From Entomospira nematocerorum (GTDB taxonomy: Bacteria; Spirochaetota; Spirochaetia; WRBN01), in the NCBI RefSeq assembly GCF_028748105.1, contig NZ_CP118168.1:496001-560000 (forward strand): DNA of 64,000 bases, in the 5' to 3' direction. A program made the translations under genes and the position numbers. This document shows positions 23,650 to 32,721 of this stretch, piece by piece. The first letter of the stretch is position 1. The number at the start of each line of letters is the position of its first letter. The notes under the pieces are model-generated. The model did not search any database, had not been told where the DNA came from, and saw only the letters and a program-made list of their open reading frames with translations.

Positions 23650-24079
23650 CTTCTTTTCCTAGCCTACGAATTCGCATGATGATCTGCTCAAATAAGAGAT
23701 CCTTTTCCATATCAGTTTCTTCTTTTTTCTCTGTATGAGAAGTAATCTCCTTGATAGTTTCGACAGTATCAAGCACTCCACGAATATCAACAATAGCTAA
23801 TGATGGATAATTTTTTCGTAAAACCTGCAAAATTCTTCGTTTTTGCATTGTGACAAGTTGTAAATAGATGGAATGCTTACAAGCAATAATCATGACACCT
23901 TCATGAATACTCTTAACATAGCTTCCCTTAGCTAACGTTTTATCTGCAAGATTCTCCCATTTTAAGCTAGATCTAACTTGTGAGGACGAGTCTTGACAAG
24001 ATTGATGAATATTAAGAATAACCTCTTTCAAAATATTACTCACACTTTGAATGTTATGCCCTTCATCTTCCATTCTCAC
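23639..24079 (-). CDS. DUF721 (DciA-like) protein
   Basis: A 146-residue protein of the DUF721 group, which includes DciA, a loader or partner of the replicative helicase. The pattern of WENLADKTLAKGSYVKSIHEGVMIIAC and then a Lys/Arg-rich helix YLQLVTMQKRRILQVLRKNY fits the KH-like DciA domain; the C-terminal tail is charged and variable. It follows recF with a GTGA overlap, with GAGGAG five bases before GTG, as in many dnaA-dnaN-recF-DUF721 operons. Its position supports a replication role. Confidence 0.8.
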   Translation of the reverse strand: MRMEDEGHNIQSVSNILKEVILNIHQSCQDSSSQVRSSLKWENLADKTLAKGSYVKSIHEGVMIIACKHSIYLQLVTMQKRRILQVLRKNYPSLAIVDIRGVLDTVETIKEITSHTEKKEETDMEKDLLFEQIIMRIRRLGKEGER

Positions 24080-25155
24080 GATGACTCCTCATAAAAATGA
24101 ATATAACCATTATTAACATGATATCTCTTTGTAGATTCTTCACTTGAGTATACTTCATCTGAAGATAAAGCACTCATAAAGAGTTGCTCATAAGCTGGCA
24201 TCATCTTCCAAAATAAATTTTTATGTTCCCTATCTAGCTCAACAAAGACGTCATCTAACAATATAATAGGTTTTTTTCCATGATGTAGAGAGATCAAATA
24301 ACACAATGTTTGTTTCATCAGTAAAGAAATCATTCTCTTTTGACCAATAGATAAATATGCCGTCATTTCTCTTGTTTCATCTTCTAGAAAATATCGATCA
24401 CGATGAATACCAAAGAGCGTACTTTTTTTGAGATACTCATAAGATAGCTTTGCTTGTATAAATGCATGAATGTTTTCCTCAGAATCACCCTTTAAACTAC
24501 TCTGATAGCGAAAATAAAGAGGCATATTTAAAAGTTTTTTACATCGAGAGACAAATTCTTTATTGAATGTTTCAATAATATGAGCGCGCATTTTCATTAA
24601 TTTCATATTGATTTTAATGAAAACTCTTTCATTAACTTCTAAAAATTCTCTCTGATTCTGCTTAAAAGCACTATTACGCTGTTTCAGAATATACTGATAT
24701 TCTCTTAATAGGAAAATATATTGTTCTCCATAGAGAAGAGAGGCGACCTGATCAAAAAATTGTCGACGATGACTGGGTTCTCCATGAATAATTTGTAAAT
24801 CATGATAGGCAAAAATAATAGTTGGATAATGGATAAGGAGTTCTTTTCGATCTTTTAACAGAGTATTATTGATATAAATTTTTTTATTTTTTTTTTGTAT
24901 TTGGATATTAACAATGTCATGATAATTATTGAGTTGATGTTTCACAGATATAGCTGATTGTTCTTTACCTATCATTATGATATTTTCATCATGACGCTCT
25001 CTAAAACTGGATCCTAAAAGGGAATAGTAAATAGCTTCTAGAATATTACTCTTTCCAGCTCCATTGGAGCCAAAAAGAATAATATTATGAGCGTTCATTG
25101 TAATACGTGTAGTAGCCAGATTACGAAATTGATAAATATAAATTTCTGTAATCAC
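24076..25155 (-). CDS. recF: DNA replication and repair protein RecF
   Basis: A 359-residue SMC-like ATPase that loads RecA at gaps. ITEIYIYQFRNL and ILFGSNGAGKSNILEAIYYS (Walker A) are at the N-terminus, YLSIGQKRMISLLM is the signature, and KPIILLDDVFVELD is Walker B. Length is normal. It starts three bases after dnaN, and the DUF721 gene overlaps its end, in the standard dnaA-dnaN-recF order. Confidence 0.96.
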   Translation of the reverse strand: MITEIYIYQFRNLATTRITMNAHNIILFGSNGAGKSNILEAIYYSLLGSSFRERHDENIIMIGKEQSAISVKHQLNNYHDIVNIQIQKKNKKIYINNTLLKDRKELLIHYPTIIFAYHDLQIIHGEPSHRRQFFDQVASLLYGEQYIFLLREYQYILKQRNSAFKQNQREFLEVNERVFIKINMKLMKMRAHIIETFNKEFVSRCKKLLNMPLYFRYQSSLKGDSEENIHAFIQAKLSYEYLKKSTLFGIHRDRYFLEDETREMTAYLSIGQKRMISLLMKQTLCYLISLHHGKKPIILLDDVFVELDREHKNLFWKMMPAYEQLFMSALSSDEVYSSEESTKRYHVNNGYIHFYEESS

Positions 25156-25158
25156 AAT

Positions 25159-26274
25159 TTAATTATTTTCAATTTGCATAGACATAATTACATGAAAGTA
25201 TTCTTCTTCTGGTTCACTAGAAAGTGTGATAGCTTTATCTGTATGAGTAAATTTAATTCGAATATTATCTCCGGTCATAACGCGTAGAGGCTCTAAGAGA
25301 TGCTCAAAATTGAATGCAAAAGGCATGTTAGGTCCATTATAGTTAATAGGAATCGCATCGCTGGCATTACCCGATTTTGACTCTTCTACATGAAAATGAA
25401 GGATACCTTCTTTGATTTCTAGATAAATACGTTTTGATTTAGGGTCTGCCATTATTGTCATACGTTTAACAGCATCAATAAATTCATGTTTATTGGCAAT
25501 AAAACTATGATCTTGATGTTCTGGGATGGCTCTTTTGTATGCGGGAAATTGACCATCGATTAAGCTAGAAGAAATTTTCAATCCATCAAATTGTGTATAG
25601 ATATGATTATCTTTAATTGCAAGGTGAATTTCACCTTCTTGTCCATAAGATAAATCTTTGATAAGTTGTAAAAATTTGGGAGGAATAATAATTCCATGAA
25701 AGTCTATGCTTGATGTTTCTAAATTTTTATTAATATATGATAGTCTTTTTCCATCAGTAGCTACCATAATAAATTGATTTTCAATTTTTTCCATAAAGAC
25801 ACCATTTAAAAAAATACGCATTTCATCATTAGAGACCGCAAAAATTGTTTGGTTGATCATATGAATAAAGTCTTTTTTAGGGAAAGGAAAAAATTCTTCT
25901 TGTGTTGGATCTTCGGACCAAGGAAAATTTTCTGGGTTTTGATAGCGTAATTGGTATTGAATTGATGGATATTTTATTATAGATATAGATACTTGTTCAT
26001 TTAGTGTTTCTATATGAAGGTCACCATTTGGAAGAGCTTTTAAAATTTGAGCAAAGCGATCACAAAATAGAGCAATTTTTCCTTTTTTATGTGTGATTAC
26101 AGGAATATCTGTCTCAAATCGTAATTTGGTGTCAGTTGCTTTGATAGTAAGTTTATCATTATCACATTCTAAAAGTACATTTGATATGATTGTAATTTGA
26201 TTTTTTTGTGTAATGATTTTTTGTGCTGCATTAATTTCTTTAATTAGAATGTCTTTGTTACATGTAAATTGCAT
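25159..26274 (-). CDS. dnaN: DNA polymerase III beta subunit (sliding clamp)
   Basis: A 371-residue sliding clamp. The N-terminus MQFTCNKDILIKEINAAQKII, the middle segment FLNGVFMEKIENQFIMVATDGKRLSY and the C-terminal HVIMSMQIENN tail are typical of the three-domain clamp, and length is normal. I start at ATG 26274, six bases after GAGG; the frame could extend four residues to 26286, without a ribosome-binding site. It lies between recF and dnaA, about 200 bases from the dnaA stop codon. That gap is part of the likely origin. Confidence 0.97.
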   Translation of the reverse strand: MQFTCNKDILIKEINAAQKIITQKNQITIISNVLLECDNDKLTIKATDTKLRFETDIPVITHKKGKIALFCDRFAQILKALPNGDLHIETLNEQVSISIIKYPSIQYQLRYQNPENFPWSEDPTQEEFFPFPKKDFIHMINQTIFAVSNDEMRIFLNGVFMEKIENQFIMVATDGKRLSYINKNLETSSIDFHGIIIPPKFLQLIKDLSYGQEGEIHLAIKDNHIYTQFDGLKISSSLIDGQFPAYKRAIPEHQDHSFIANKHEFIDAVKRMTIMADPKSKRIYLEIKEGILHFHVEESKSGNASDAIPINYNGPNMPFAFNFEHLLEPLRVMTGDNIRIKFTHTDKAITLSSEPEEEYFHVIMSMQIENN

Positions 26275-26286
26275 AGTTATCCTCAT

Positions 26287-26481
26287 CTTTTTGATTGGTA
26301 ATATTAAATTTTTATAATTTATTGTTGTTATAATTAGGTAATTAAATTTGTGGAAATATGAAGCAAATTATTACAAAATATAAAATTAGCTTGTTAGTAA
26401 TTTGTTGTTTTATGTATATATCTTTTCCACAAATTCCCATCTACTTTCATTTATACACTATTTATGCACACTTCTTCAACA
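26287..26481. other. Candidate replication origin (oriC), dnaA-dnaN gap
   Basis: This gene-free, very A+T-rich gap contains TTTTCCACA (26423-26431), TTATGCACA (26462-26470), TTATACACT (26451-26459) and an inverted ATTTCCACA (26349-26357), none a perfect DnaA box. In hand-counted samples the plus strand goes from C-rich (12541-12720: G 25, C 50; 24181-24360: G 24, C 32) to G-rich (26521-26700: G 39, C 27). The skew change therefore falls near here. A second cluster of boxes lies on the other side of dnaA, so the origin may be bipartite. Confidence 0.6.
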
Positions 26482-27849
26482 TTAGGATTCAATATTTTCT
26501 TTAACAGAGCGAATGAGATTGCGAATAGTGGATTCAATATTAGGATCAATAATTTTGAGATCCTCAATTTTTTGGCAGGCATGCATGACAGTCGTATGAT
26601 CTCGTCCTCCAAATTCAAGTCCGATTTCAGTTGTTGATAGGTCGGTAATTTGTCTGAGGATATACATTGCTAATTGACGTGGATATACGATATTTTTTGT
26701 TTTTCGTTTACTTTTAAGATCATTGACAGTGACATCAAAATAATCTGCAATAATTTTTTGTACTTTTGAAGTAGAGATGGTTCCTTGTGGAGCTAAGGAT
26801 CCAGCAAATGTTGCTTTGAGACGTGTCATTGTTGATTCCAATGTTATTTTTTCTCCAGTTAAATCCGCATATGCATGGATATTAGTGATAGCTGCTTCGA
26901 GATCGCGTACATTGGTTTGAATAGTATTAGCGATGAGTTCTATGACTTCTGAAGGAAATTCTTTTCCTTCAATTTCTAATTTTTTCTTAATAATAGCGAT
27001 TTTAGTTTCAAATGTTGGAGGCTGCAAATCTACAGTGAGACCTCTTTCAAAGCGACTGGTCATACGTGCAGAAAAATTCTGTAACTCACTAATAGGGCGG
27101 TCACAAGTGAAGACGATTTGTTTTTGTTGTGCATAGAGTTCATTAAATACATAGAAGAGTTCATTTTGAGTTTCTACTTTACGTTGTAATAGGTGGATAT
27201 CATCCATAAGGAGTACATCTGCATTACGATATTTTTCACGAAAAGCGTGAGGGGAGTTACCACGAGTATGACTAGCTAAATCATGAAACATTTTTTCTGC
27301 AGAAATAAAAATAATATTCATGTGTGGATTATGATCATAAATATAATTACCAATAGCTTGCATAAGATGGGTTTTACCAAGACCAACTCCTCCATAGATG
27401 AGGCAGGGATTGTATGCGCTTCCAGGATTTTTTGCGATAGCAATTGCTGCGTTATATGGATAAAGACTATTTTCTCCAGGTACAAATGTTTCAAATGTAT
27501 ATAAAAGAGATAGACCAGTAGGGCGTTGTTGTTTTACTTGATTCGTCTGTGTGGCTGTAGGTTGTGGTGGAGAGCTTTCTGATTCTGTAAGAGTAGAAGG
27601 GCGAACACTGAATTGAATAGAAATAGCTTTTCCTTCAATATGAGAGAGATACTCTTCCATCTTTTCTTTATATCGTTCTTCATAACGATCACGATAATAT
27701 CGGGATGGTGTGGAAATTTCTAAGACACCATCCTGATATGTTACAAGTTGCATGCGTTCTTCACAGCCTAAGCGTTCTGTGTCACTAATTTCATTCTGTT
27801 CGACAAGATATTGCAGTGTTTCTTTAATTTCTGTGTTATCTATAAACAT
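26482..27849 (-). CDS. dnaA: Chromosomal replication initiator DnaA
   Basis: A 455-residue AAA+ initiator that binds DnaA boxes and melts oriC. Domain I is at the N-terminus, a Gln/Thr-rich linker follows, then Walker A (YGGVGLGKTHLMQAIG), Walker B (VLLMDDIHLL), and the C-terminal DNA-binding helix-turn-helix with EFGGRDHTTVMHACQKI. I start at ATG 27849, eight bases after GGGAGG; the open frame to 27915 would place the start inside a DnaA-box region. Perfect DnaA boxes just upstream suggest autoregulation. Confidence 0.98.
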   Translation of the reverse strand: MFIDNTEIKETLQYLVEQNEISDTERLGCEERMQLVTYQDGVLEISTPSRYYRDRYEERYKEKMEEYLSHIEGKAISIQFSVRPSTLTESESSPPQPTATQTNQVKQQRPTGLSLLYTFETFVPGENSLYPYNAAIAIAKNPGSAYNPCLIYGGVGLGKTHLMQAIGNYIYDHNPHMNIIFISAEKMFHDLASHTRGNSPHAFREKYRNADVLLMDDIHLLQRKVETQNELFYVFNELYAQQKQIVFTCDRPISELQNFSARMTSRFERGLTVDLQPPTFETKIAIIKKKLEIEGKEFPSEVIELIANTIQTNVRDLEAAITNIHAYADLTGEKITLESTMTRLKATFAGSLAPQGTISTSKVQKIIADYFDVTVNDLKSKRKTKNIVYPRQLAMYILRQITDLSTTEIGLEFGGRDHTTVMHACQKIEDLKIIDPNIESTIRNLIRSVKENIES

Positions 27850-27872
27850 TAAATGCACCTCCCTTTCAGATA

Positions 27873-28021
27873 TTATACACATGTTATTCACATTATTTAA
27901 AAGAGTTATCCACATAAATTAGATGGATATGAATTTGCTAACTCATTATTATATATAGAGATACTCTATTCAGATGGAATAATGATTAGGATAAAATAAA
28001 ATAATAAACATCTTATCCACA
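27873..28021. promoter_or_regulatory. DnaA-box cluster upstream of dnaA
   Basis: Two perfect boxes, TTATCCACA at 27906-27914 and 28013-28021, and two near-matches, TTATACACA (27873-27881) and TTATTCACA (27884-27892), lie in the dnaA leader. All have the same orientation. They could serve autoregulation of dnaA or form one half of a bipartite origin. Confidence 0.7.
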
Positions 28022-28095
28022 ATATGAATTATCGGCATAGAAGATAGAATAATAGTATCTAGAAAAATTTTCAAGTAGGAATGGGGCTAAAAAAT

Positions 28096-28127
28096 AAAAA
28101 AACTTGTTTTTTATAACAAGTTTTTTT
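28096..28127 (-). terminator. Terminator of the amylase gene
   Basis: AAAAAAACTTGTT and AACAAGTTTTTTT pair around a six-base loop, about 20 bases past the amylase stop codon on the minus strand. The stem ends in a T-tract. Confidence 0.8.
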
Positions 28128-28148
28128 TAATAGGAAAAATGTATAATT

Positions 28149-29912
28149 TTAGTAGAGATTTACTTCATAAGCAAGAATTCCGCCACTAGCTAGTGTATGA
28201 TTGAAGTACTTATGACAAAAAAGCGTTTCATAGACTTCGATATACACATCCTGATCAGTTGCATTGAGAATAATACGAATTTTTCGTCCATGATCATCAA
28301 TTTTCAATAATTCAACAAGTCGAGGAAGCTGATAAAAGTGATTTTCAAAGTGAAAGTGTTGGCTTTGCATACATGCATTCATATGGCGTAGAGCGATAAT
28401 TGCTTGAATTGTTTGACTGATATCTTCGTATAATCCTTTTTCTAAGCTTTGCCAAGGCATGCATCGGCGGCAATCGGGATCATGTTCTCCACCTAGTGCA
28501 ACTTCTGTGCCATAATAAATACAAGGAGAACCCGGCATACTGAATAACAGAAAAATTTGTTGGTAGAAGATATCTAAATTGCCTTTCGATCGATTAATAA
28601 GGCGTTGTGTATCATGAGAGTCAAGAAGGTTAAAGAGTGCGTTATTGGTTTGTTGCATATACATGGTATAACAGCGATTAACTTGATGACCAAGTTGATA
28701 TTTATTTTTAGTCGTATCGAGCCAAAAATTAGAGATTGCACTAGTCAGTGGATAGTTCATGACAGAATCAAATTCATGACTCTGTAACCAATTAATAGAG
28801 TCATGCCAAATTTCACCAAGAATATAGAATTCTGGCTTTAAAGATTTTAGTGTTCGATGTAACTCTTTATTGAAGTAATGAGAAATTTCATTTGCAACAT
28901 CCAGCCGAAGTGCATCTATATCGAATTCATTGACCCAAAATGTAACAACGTCCATGAAATAAGCAATAACTTCTGGATTATTTGTATTTAATTTTGGCAT
29001 TGTGTCAACGAAGGCAAATGCATAATAGTCTCCATTTCGTGTACGATGGCCTTGCTCTAAAAAAGGAAAATTTTGAATCATATACCAGTCAAAGTACGGC
29101 GAAGCCCGTCCGTGCTGTAAAATGTCTTGCCAAGCAAAAAAATCTGTACCACTATGATTGAAGACTCCGTCAAACATAACTTTAAATCCTTTTTGGTGAG
29201 CTTGACGTACAAGATCTTTGAGATCTTGATTTGTCCCAAACATCGGATCGACAGTATAGTAGTCTGTAGTATCATATTTATGTGTTGATTGTGCAAGGAA
29301 AATAGGATTTAAGTATAATCCAGTTATTCCAAGATTTTTGAGATAATCCAGTTTATGTATGATTCCGATGAGATCCCCACCATAAATTTCCTCATTTGTC
29401 ACAGGACCTTCCTGCCATGATTTTACATGAGGCTTATGTTCCTTGGAGCCATTAGCAAAACGATCAGGGAAAATTTGATACCAGACTGTCTCATGAACCC
29501 ATGATGGCGTTTTGATTACATCAATAGGATTCAGCCATGGAAATGTGAACATCTGCTTCATCGTGGCTTGATCTTCTAGATGGTGTGGAGCCAGAAATCC
29601 ATCTTCCAAATAACAAATCTCTTGTCCATCGTGAAATTTGAGATGAAAATAGTATTTACATCTCTTAAATTCTGGTGTAATAGTTGTTGTCCACCAAATA
29701 TGCTGTTCCAATTCTTTTTTGAAGGGAATTGCTAAACGTTGTCCCTGCCAGTGCCACTTTCCTCCCATAATGCCACCTTCAAAGGGATCAGCGTATACGA
29801 GTTCTACACTGACGACATCGTATCCTGTTTTTAGGTTGATGATTAATTGATCTTCATTGACCGCATAACAATAATTGTCACTGGTACGATGGCTGATTGC
29901 TGGTAAATTCAT
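28149..29912 (-). CDS. Neopullulanase / cyclomaltodextrinase (GH13)
   Basis: A 587-residue GH13 enzyme with an N-terminal beta-sandwich of the CBM34 type (residues 1-120), a hallmark of the neopullulanase-cyclomaltodextrinase-maltogenic amylase group. Catalytic motifs are complete: DGVFNH (248-253), ALRLDVANE with nucleophile Asp338, LGEIW with acid Glu367, and DSHD (431-434). There is no signal peptide, so it acts in the cytoplasm on imported maltodextrins or cyclodextrins. It follows malQ in the same direction, and a perfect hairpin (29937-29964) lies between them. Confidence 0.92.
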   Translation of the reverse strand: MNLPAISHRTSDNYCYAVNEDQLIINLKTGYDVVSVELVYADPFEGGIMGGKWHWQGQRLAIPFKKELEQHIWWTTTITPEFKRCKYYFHLKFHDGQEICYLEDGFLAPHHLEDQATMKQMFTFPWLNPIDVIKTPSWVHETVWYQIFPDRFANGSKEHKPHVKSWQEGPVTNEEIYGGDLIGIIHKLDYLKNLGITGLYLNPIFLAQSTHKYDTTDYYTVDPMFGTNQDLKDLVRQAHQKGFKVMFDGVFNHSGTDFFAWQDILQHGRASPYFDWYMIQNFPFLEQGHRTRNGDYYAFAFVDTMPKLNTNNPEVIAYFMDVVTFWVNEFDIDALRLDVANEISHYFNKELHRTLKSLKPEFYILGEIWHDSINWLQSHEFDSVMNYPLTSAISNFWLDTTKNKYQLGHQVNRCYTMYMQQTNNALFNLLDSHDTQRLINRSKGNLDIFYQQIFLLFSMPGSPCIYYGTEVALGGEHDPDCRRCMPWQSLEKGLYEDISQTIQAIIALRHMNACMQSQHFHFENHFYQLPRLVELLKIDDHGRKIRIILNATDQDVYIEVYETLFCHKYFNHTLASGGILAYEVNLY

Positions 29913-29936
29913 AGAGAAAAACCTCCTAGTAAGATA

Positions 29937-29964
29937 ATACCCCTTTCTAGGAAGAAAGGGGTAT
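29937..29964. other. Perfect hairpin between malQ and the amylase gene
   Basis: ATACCCCTTTCT and AGAAAGGGGTAT form a 12-bp stem with a four-base loop. No T-tract follows on the minus strand, so it is more likely an mRNA-processing, stabilising or attenuating element that sets the ratio of malQ to amylase than a full terminator. Confidence 0.55.
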
Positions 29965-29981
29965 AGTGAGAGAAAATATGT

Positions 29982-31454
29982 CTAATCGCGATGATACTCT
30001 ATAATGAAGCTACCTAATGTGGTAATAGCTTCTTTCCATTTTTGTTCATCTTGCATTTGCCATTGCCAATTAGGAGCACCAATAGTTCCTGGTTCATTCA
30101 TGCGAGCACTATCATCTAAGCCAAGAATATCCTGTGTTGGGATAATAGCCCATTTTGCTATACTACTCAAAGCAAAACGAAGCCATTTTTCTTTCATATC
30201 CCCATGAATGCCTTGCTCATTAAGATAATTTTCTGTGGATATTTGTATCTCTTTTGGTTGGGATTCATACCATCCACGGATAGTTTGATTATCATGTGTT
30301 CCAGTATAAATCATCATATTTTCTCGATCATTAAAGTTATTATTATTCTCCTCTGGATCAAAGGTGAATTGAATAATTTTCATTCCTGTAAGATTAAAGT
30401 AATCACGGAGATAATAGACTTCTGGTCGCATTTCCCCAAGATCTTCTGCGACAATATTGAGAGATGGTAATTGTTCATAGATACTCTTAAAAAAATAGTA
30501 ACTAGGACCTTCAATCCATTCGCCGTCAATAGCTGTCTCACATGATGATGGAATTTTCCAGTAGGTATCGAAGGCACGAAAGTGATCAATACGAATAATA
30601 TCAAACGCTTTCATATTCGCGGCAAGGCGTTCCCCCCAAAATTGATAATTATTTTCCTGCATTTTATTCCAGTCATAAATAGGGTTTCCCCAACGTTGTC
30701 CTGTTGTAGAGAAATAGTCAGGTGGTACTCCTGCAATAAAGCTAGGAGAACCATCTGGATTGAGTAAGAAGTATTGTTGGTTTTCCCAAACATCAATGGA
30801 ATCAATCCCTACATAGAACGGAATATCTCCCATAATTTGTAAGCCTTTATTATTCGCGTATGTTTTAAGGGCATGCCATTGCTTGAAGAAGATGAATTGT
30901 AAGAATTTTTGATAGAGAATATCATTTTTATAGGGTGTCAGATCATATTTTTTATCTTTAATCCACGCTTTATGTTCTTCTGGCCACTCTAACCAAAGAC
31001 GCATATTATTTATTTTTTTAAAGGTCATAAAGACTGCGTAATGCTCTAGCCATGAATTTTGTCTTTCAAAATCATGAAATTCAGACTGCAATTCTTTTAA
31101 TTTTTGAAAGTGATGAAAGGCTTGTATGAGCATAGTATTTTTATGTTGACGAGTTTCGTCATATTCTACACTTGTCGAATGATTTTTCTTAGGATGTAGA
31201 TCATCTGGTGTCAGTAATTTTTCGTTTACGAGTAGATCTGGACTAATAAAGATCTCGTCACCTGCGATACTTGAGTGAGGTTGGTAGGGACTATTACCGA
31301 ATCCTAGTCGATTGAAAGGGAGAATTTGCCAAATTCTCACATGATTTTGTACTAATTCATCAACGAATTGATAAGCTCTTGGTCCAAAGTCTCCAATTCC
31401 ATAAACGGAAGGAAGCGATGAAATCGCCATGAGAACACCTGCTTTTCTTTGCAT
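29982..31454 (-). CDS. malQ: 4-alpha-glucanotransferase (amylomaltase)
   Basis: A 490-residue GH77 enzyme that disproportionates maltodextrins, releasing glucose. MAISSLPSVYGIGDFGPRAYQFVDEL, QILPFNRLGFGNSPYQP, IIRIDHFRAFDTYW (nucleophile Asp), VAEDLGEM (acid Glu) and YTGTHDNQTIRGW (third Asp) are the family motifs. Length is normal for the bacterial type without long N-terminal extensions. It follows the esterase-like gene by 34 bases and is part of the maltodextrin cluster. Confidence 0.96.
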   Translation of the reverse strand: MQRKAGVLMAISSLPSVYGIGDFGPRAYQFVDELVQNHVRIWQILPFNRLGFGNSPYQPHSSIAGDEIFISPDLLVNEKLLTPDDLHPKKNHSTSVEYDETRQHKNTMLIQAFHHFQKLKELQSEFHDFERQNSWLEHYAVFMTFKKINNMRLWLEWPEEHKAWIKDKKYDLTPYKNDILYQKFLQFIFFKQWHALKTYANNKGLQIMGDIPFYVGIDSIDVWENQQYFLLNPDGSPSFIAGVPPDYFSTTGQRWGNPIYDWNKMQENNYQFWGERLAANMKAFDIIRIDHFRAFDTYWKIPSSCETAIDGEWIEGPSYYFFKSIYEQLPSLNIVAEDLGEMRPEVYYLRDYFNLTGMKIIQFTFDPEENNNNFNDRENMMIYTGTHDNQTIRGWYESQPKEIQISTENYLNEQGIHGDMKEKWLRFALSSIAKWAIIPTQDILGLDDSARMNEPGTIGAPNWQWQMQDEQKWKEAITTLGSFIIEYHRD

Positions 31455-31488
31455 ATAAATTTATACTCCTTTAATATTGTATTATATA

Positions 31489-32259
31489 TCATAATGTTGT
31501 GCTAAAGTAATCAAACATAGCATGAATGGTATTATCCGCTTGATCTTCCTTTTGGTGTGCTTCAATATGAATTTTACTGGGTGTTTTGAATTGTAATAGA
31601 CTACTCACTTTCATAAAATAGCCATTAGGATCCTCGAGAGTTTGATTGAGATTATATGTATAGTCAGTTGTATAAATATAATTTTTTGCACTCATAGAGG
31701 AGCGTTTGATAAAATTTTGTAAATTTTCTGGAGAGAACCAATAGTTCGGATTAATTAATCCTGAATAGGTGAATATATCGGGATATTTTAATTGTGCATA
31801 GAGGGAGATGAGAGCCCCCATACCGATACCTAAGATTCCACTTTTTTGGGTATTTACTTGATAATGCTTGTCGATATGAGGTTTTAACTCCTGAATTAGC
31901 CAAGCAATATATCCGGCTCCTTCTGGACGGTGATGGTCTAAGGCTATATCTAAATTTTCTACATGAGAAATAGCACCTTCTTCTATGGGAAAAGGTGCGT
32001 ATTCATGAAAGCGATATTCAGGGATAGAGTCAATTGTAACAACAATGAAGGCTTCATTTTTTTGTAGAAATGAAATCATACTTTGGGATAACAAAGAGGA
32101 TTCTTCTTCTGATGCAATAAAAGTTTGGCCATCATGAACATATATAACTGGGAAAAGTCTTCTAGATTTATTATAATTTATAGGAAGATATATCTTGATA
32201 TTTCTCTTTCTTAAAAATGGCATAGGACTGATAGATATGGATTCATAGCTATATTTCAT
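31489..32259 (-). CDS. Esterase-like alpha/beta hydrolase lacking the nucleophile Ser
   Basis: A 256-residue protein of the putative-esterase (EstD/Fes-like) group with no signal peptide. YLPINYNKSRRLFPVIYVHDGQTF is the typical N-terminal segment. The nucleophile elbow, normally GxSMGG, reads GILGIGMGALIS, so the catalytic Ser is Gly (codon GGT instead of AGT-like). A late His is present in NTIHAMFDYF. The protein is therefore probably not an ordinary esterase; it may be a carbohydrate-binding or regulatory relative within the maltodextrin cluster. It starts at ATG 32259, overlapping the stop of a doubtful small frame by one ATGA. Confidence 0.75.
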   Translation of the reverse strand: MKYSYESISISPMPFLRKRNIKIYLPINYNKSRRLFPVIYVHDGQTFIASEEESSLLSQSMISFLQKNEAFIVVTIDSIPEYRFHEYAPFPIEEGAISHVENLDIALDHHRPEGAGYIAWLIQELKPHIDKHYQVNTQKSGILGIGMGALISLYAQLKYPDIFTYSGLINPNYWFSPENLQNFIKRSSMSAKNYIYTTDYTYNLNQTLEDPNGYFMKVSSLLQFKTPSKIHIEAHQKEDQADNTIHAMFDYFSTTL

Positions 32260-32513
32260 TTACGTATTGCTCCTATAAGATATTTGTATAATAATTGCAT
32301 AAGAAGATAGTCTACTGTCTTTTCTTTTTCATGATAAGCCACGTTTTGGTATAACAATAAGCAGCAAGGTTGGGTCGGTATTATTTTAAAAATTATCGAT
32401 AAAATAATAGAGGAAATGTTTAAACTACATATTTTTTTGTGATAGTTATATTTTACGTTACTAGGATATATTTGATATAGGGTTGTGTCATCTAAATGAT
32501 TCACGTGAAACAC
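32256..32513 (-). CDS. Doubtful small ORF starting inside a parS-like site
   Basis: An 85-residue frame begins MFHVNHLDDTTLYQIYPSN; the start codon region is AAGGAG followed by GTGTTTCACGTG, that is, inside the parS-like site. It ends in an ATGA overlap with the esterase-like gene, which is typical of a translated operon member. The composition is odd, with a Cys/Leu-rich middle, and no family fits, so it may be a decayed gene or chance frame. Confidence 0.3.
   Translation of the reverse strand: MFHVNHLDDTTLYQIYPSNVKYNYHKKICSLNISSIILSIIFKIIPTQPCCLLLYQNVAYHEKEKTVDYLLMQLLYKYLIGAIRK
32497..32512. promoter_or_regulatory. parS-like site (ParB binding)
   Basis: TGATTCACGTGAAACA matches the consensus TGTTTCACGTGAAACA at 15 of 16 positions. 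It lies about 6 kb from the predicted origin. Confidence 0.7.
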
Positions 32514-32721
32514 TCCTTATAAGTATATATAAAATAATGAAATATGATAATTTAGTAATAAACATATTAGATTAAGGTAGATATAAATATGCTTAAATGT
32601 ATCATTTTTGTGATGCTCCTTTGCTATCATTATAGAATGGATGAATCATGAATATAAAATAGAGTTAGTTATCCTTATTTCTCATGATTATCTTATGCAT
32701 GATGAGAGATTTTTCCTATGA
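32514..32721. other. Gap without a supported gene
   Basis: This A+T-rich stretch holds no gene I can defend. A 20-residue hydrophobic frame (MLKCIIFVMLLCYHYR...) at 32589-32651 on the plus strand has only a weak AAGGT ahead of it. Confidence 0.4.

Noticed and set aside
32589..32651. Twenty-residue hydrophobic plus-strand frame, toxin-like at first sight
   Set aside because: Only a weak AAGGT precedes it, there is no antitoxin or antisense RNA signature, and such frames are expected by chance in A+T-rich DNA.
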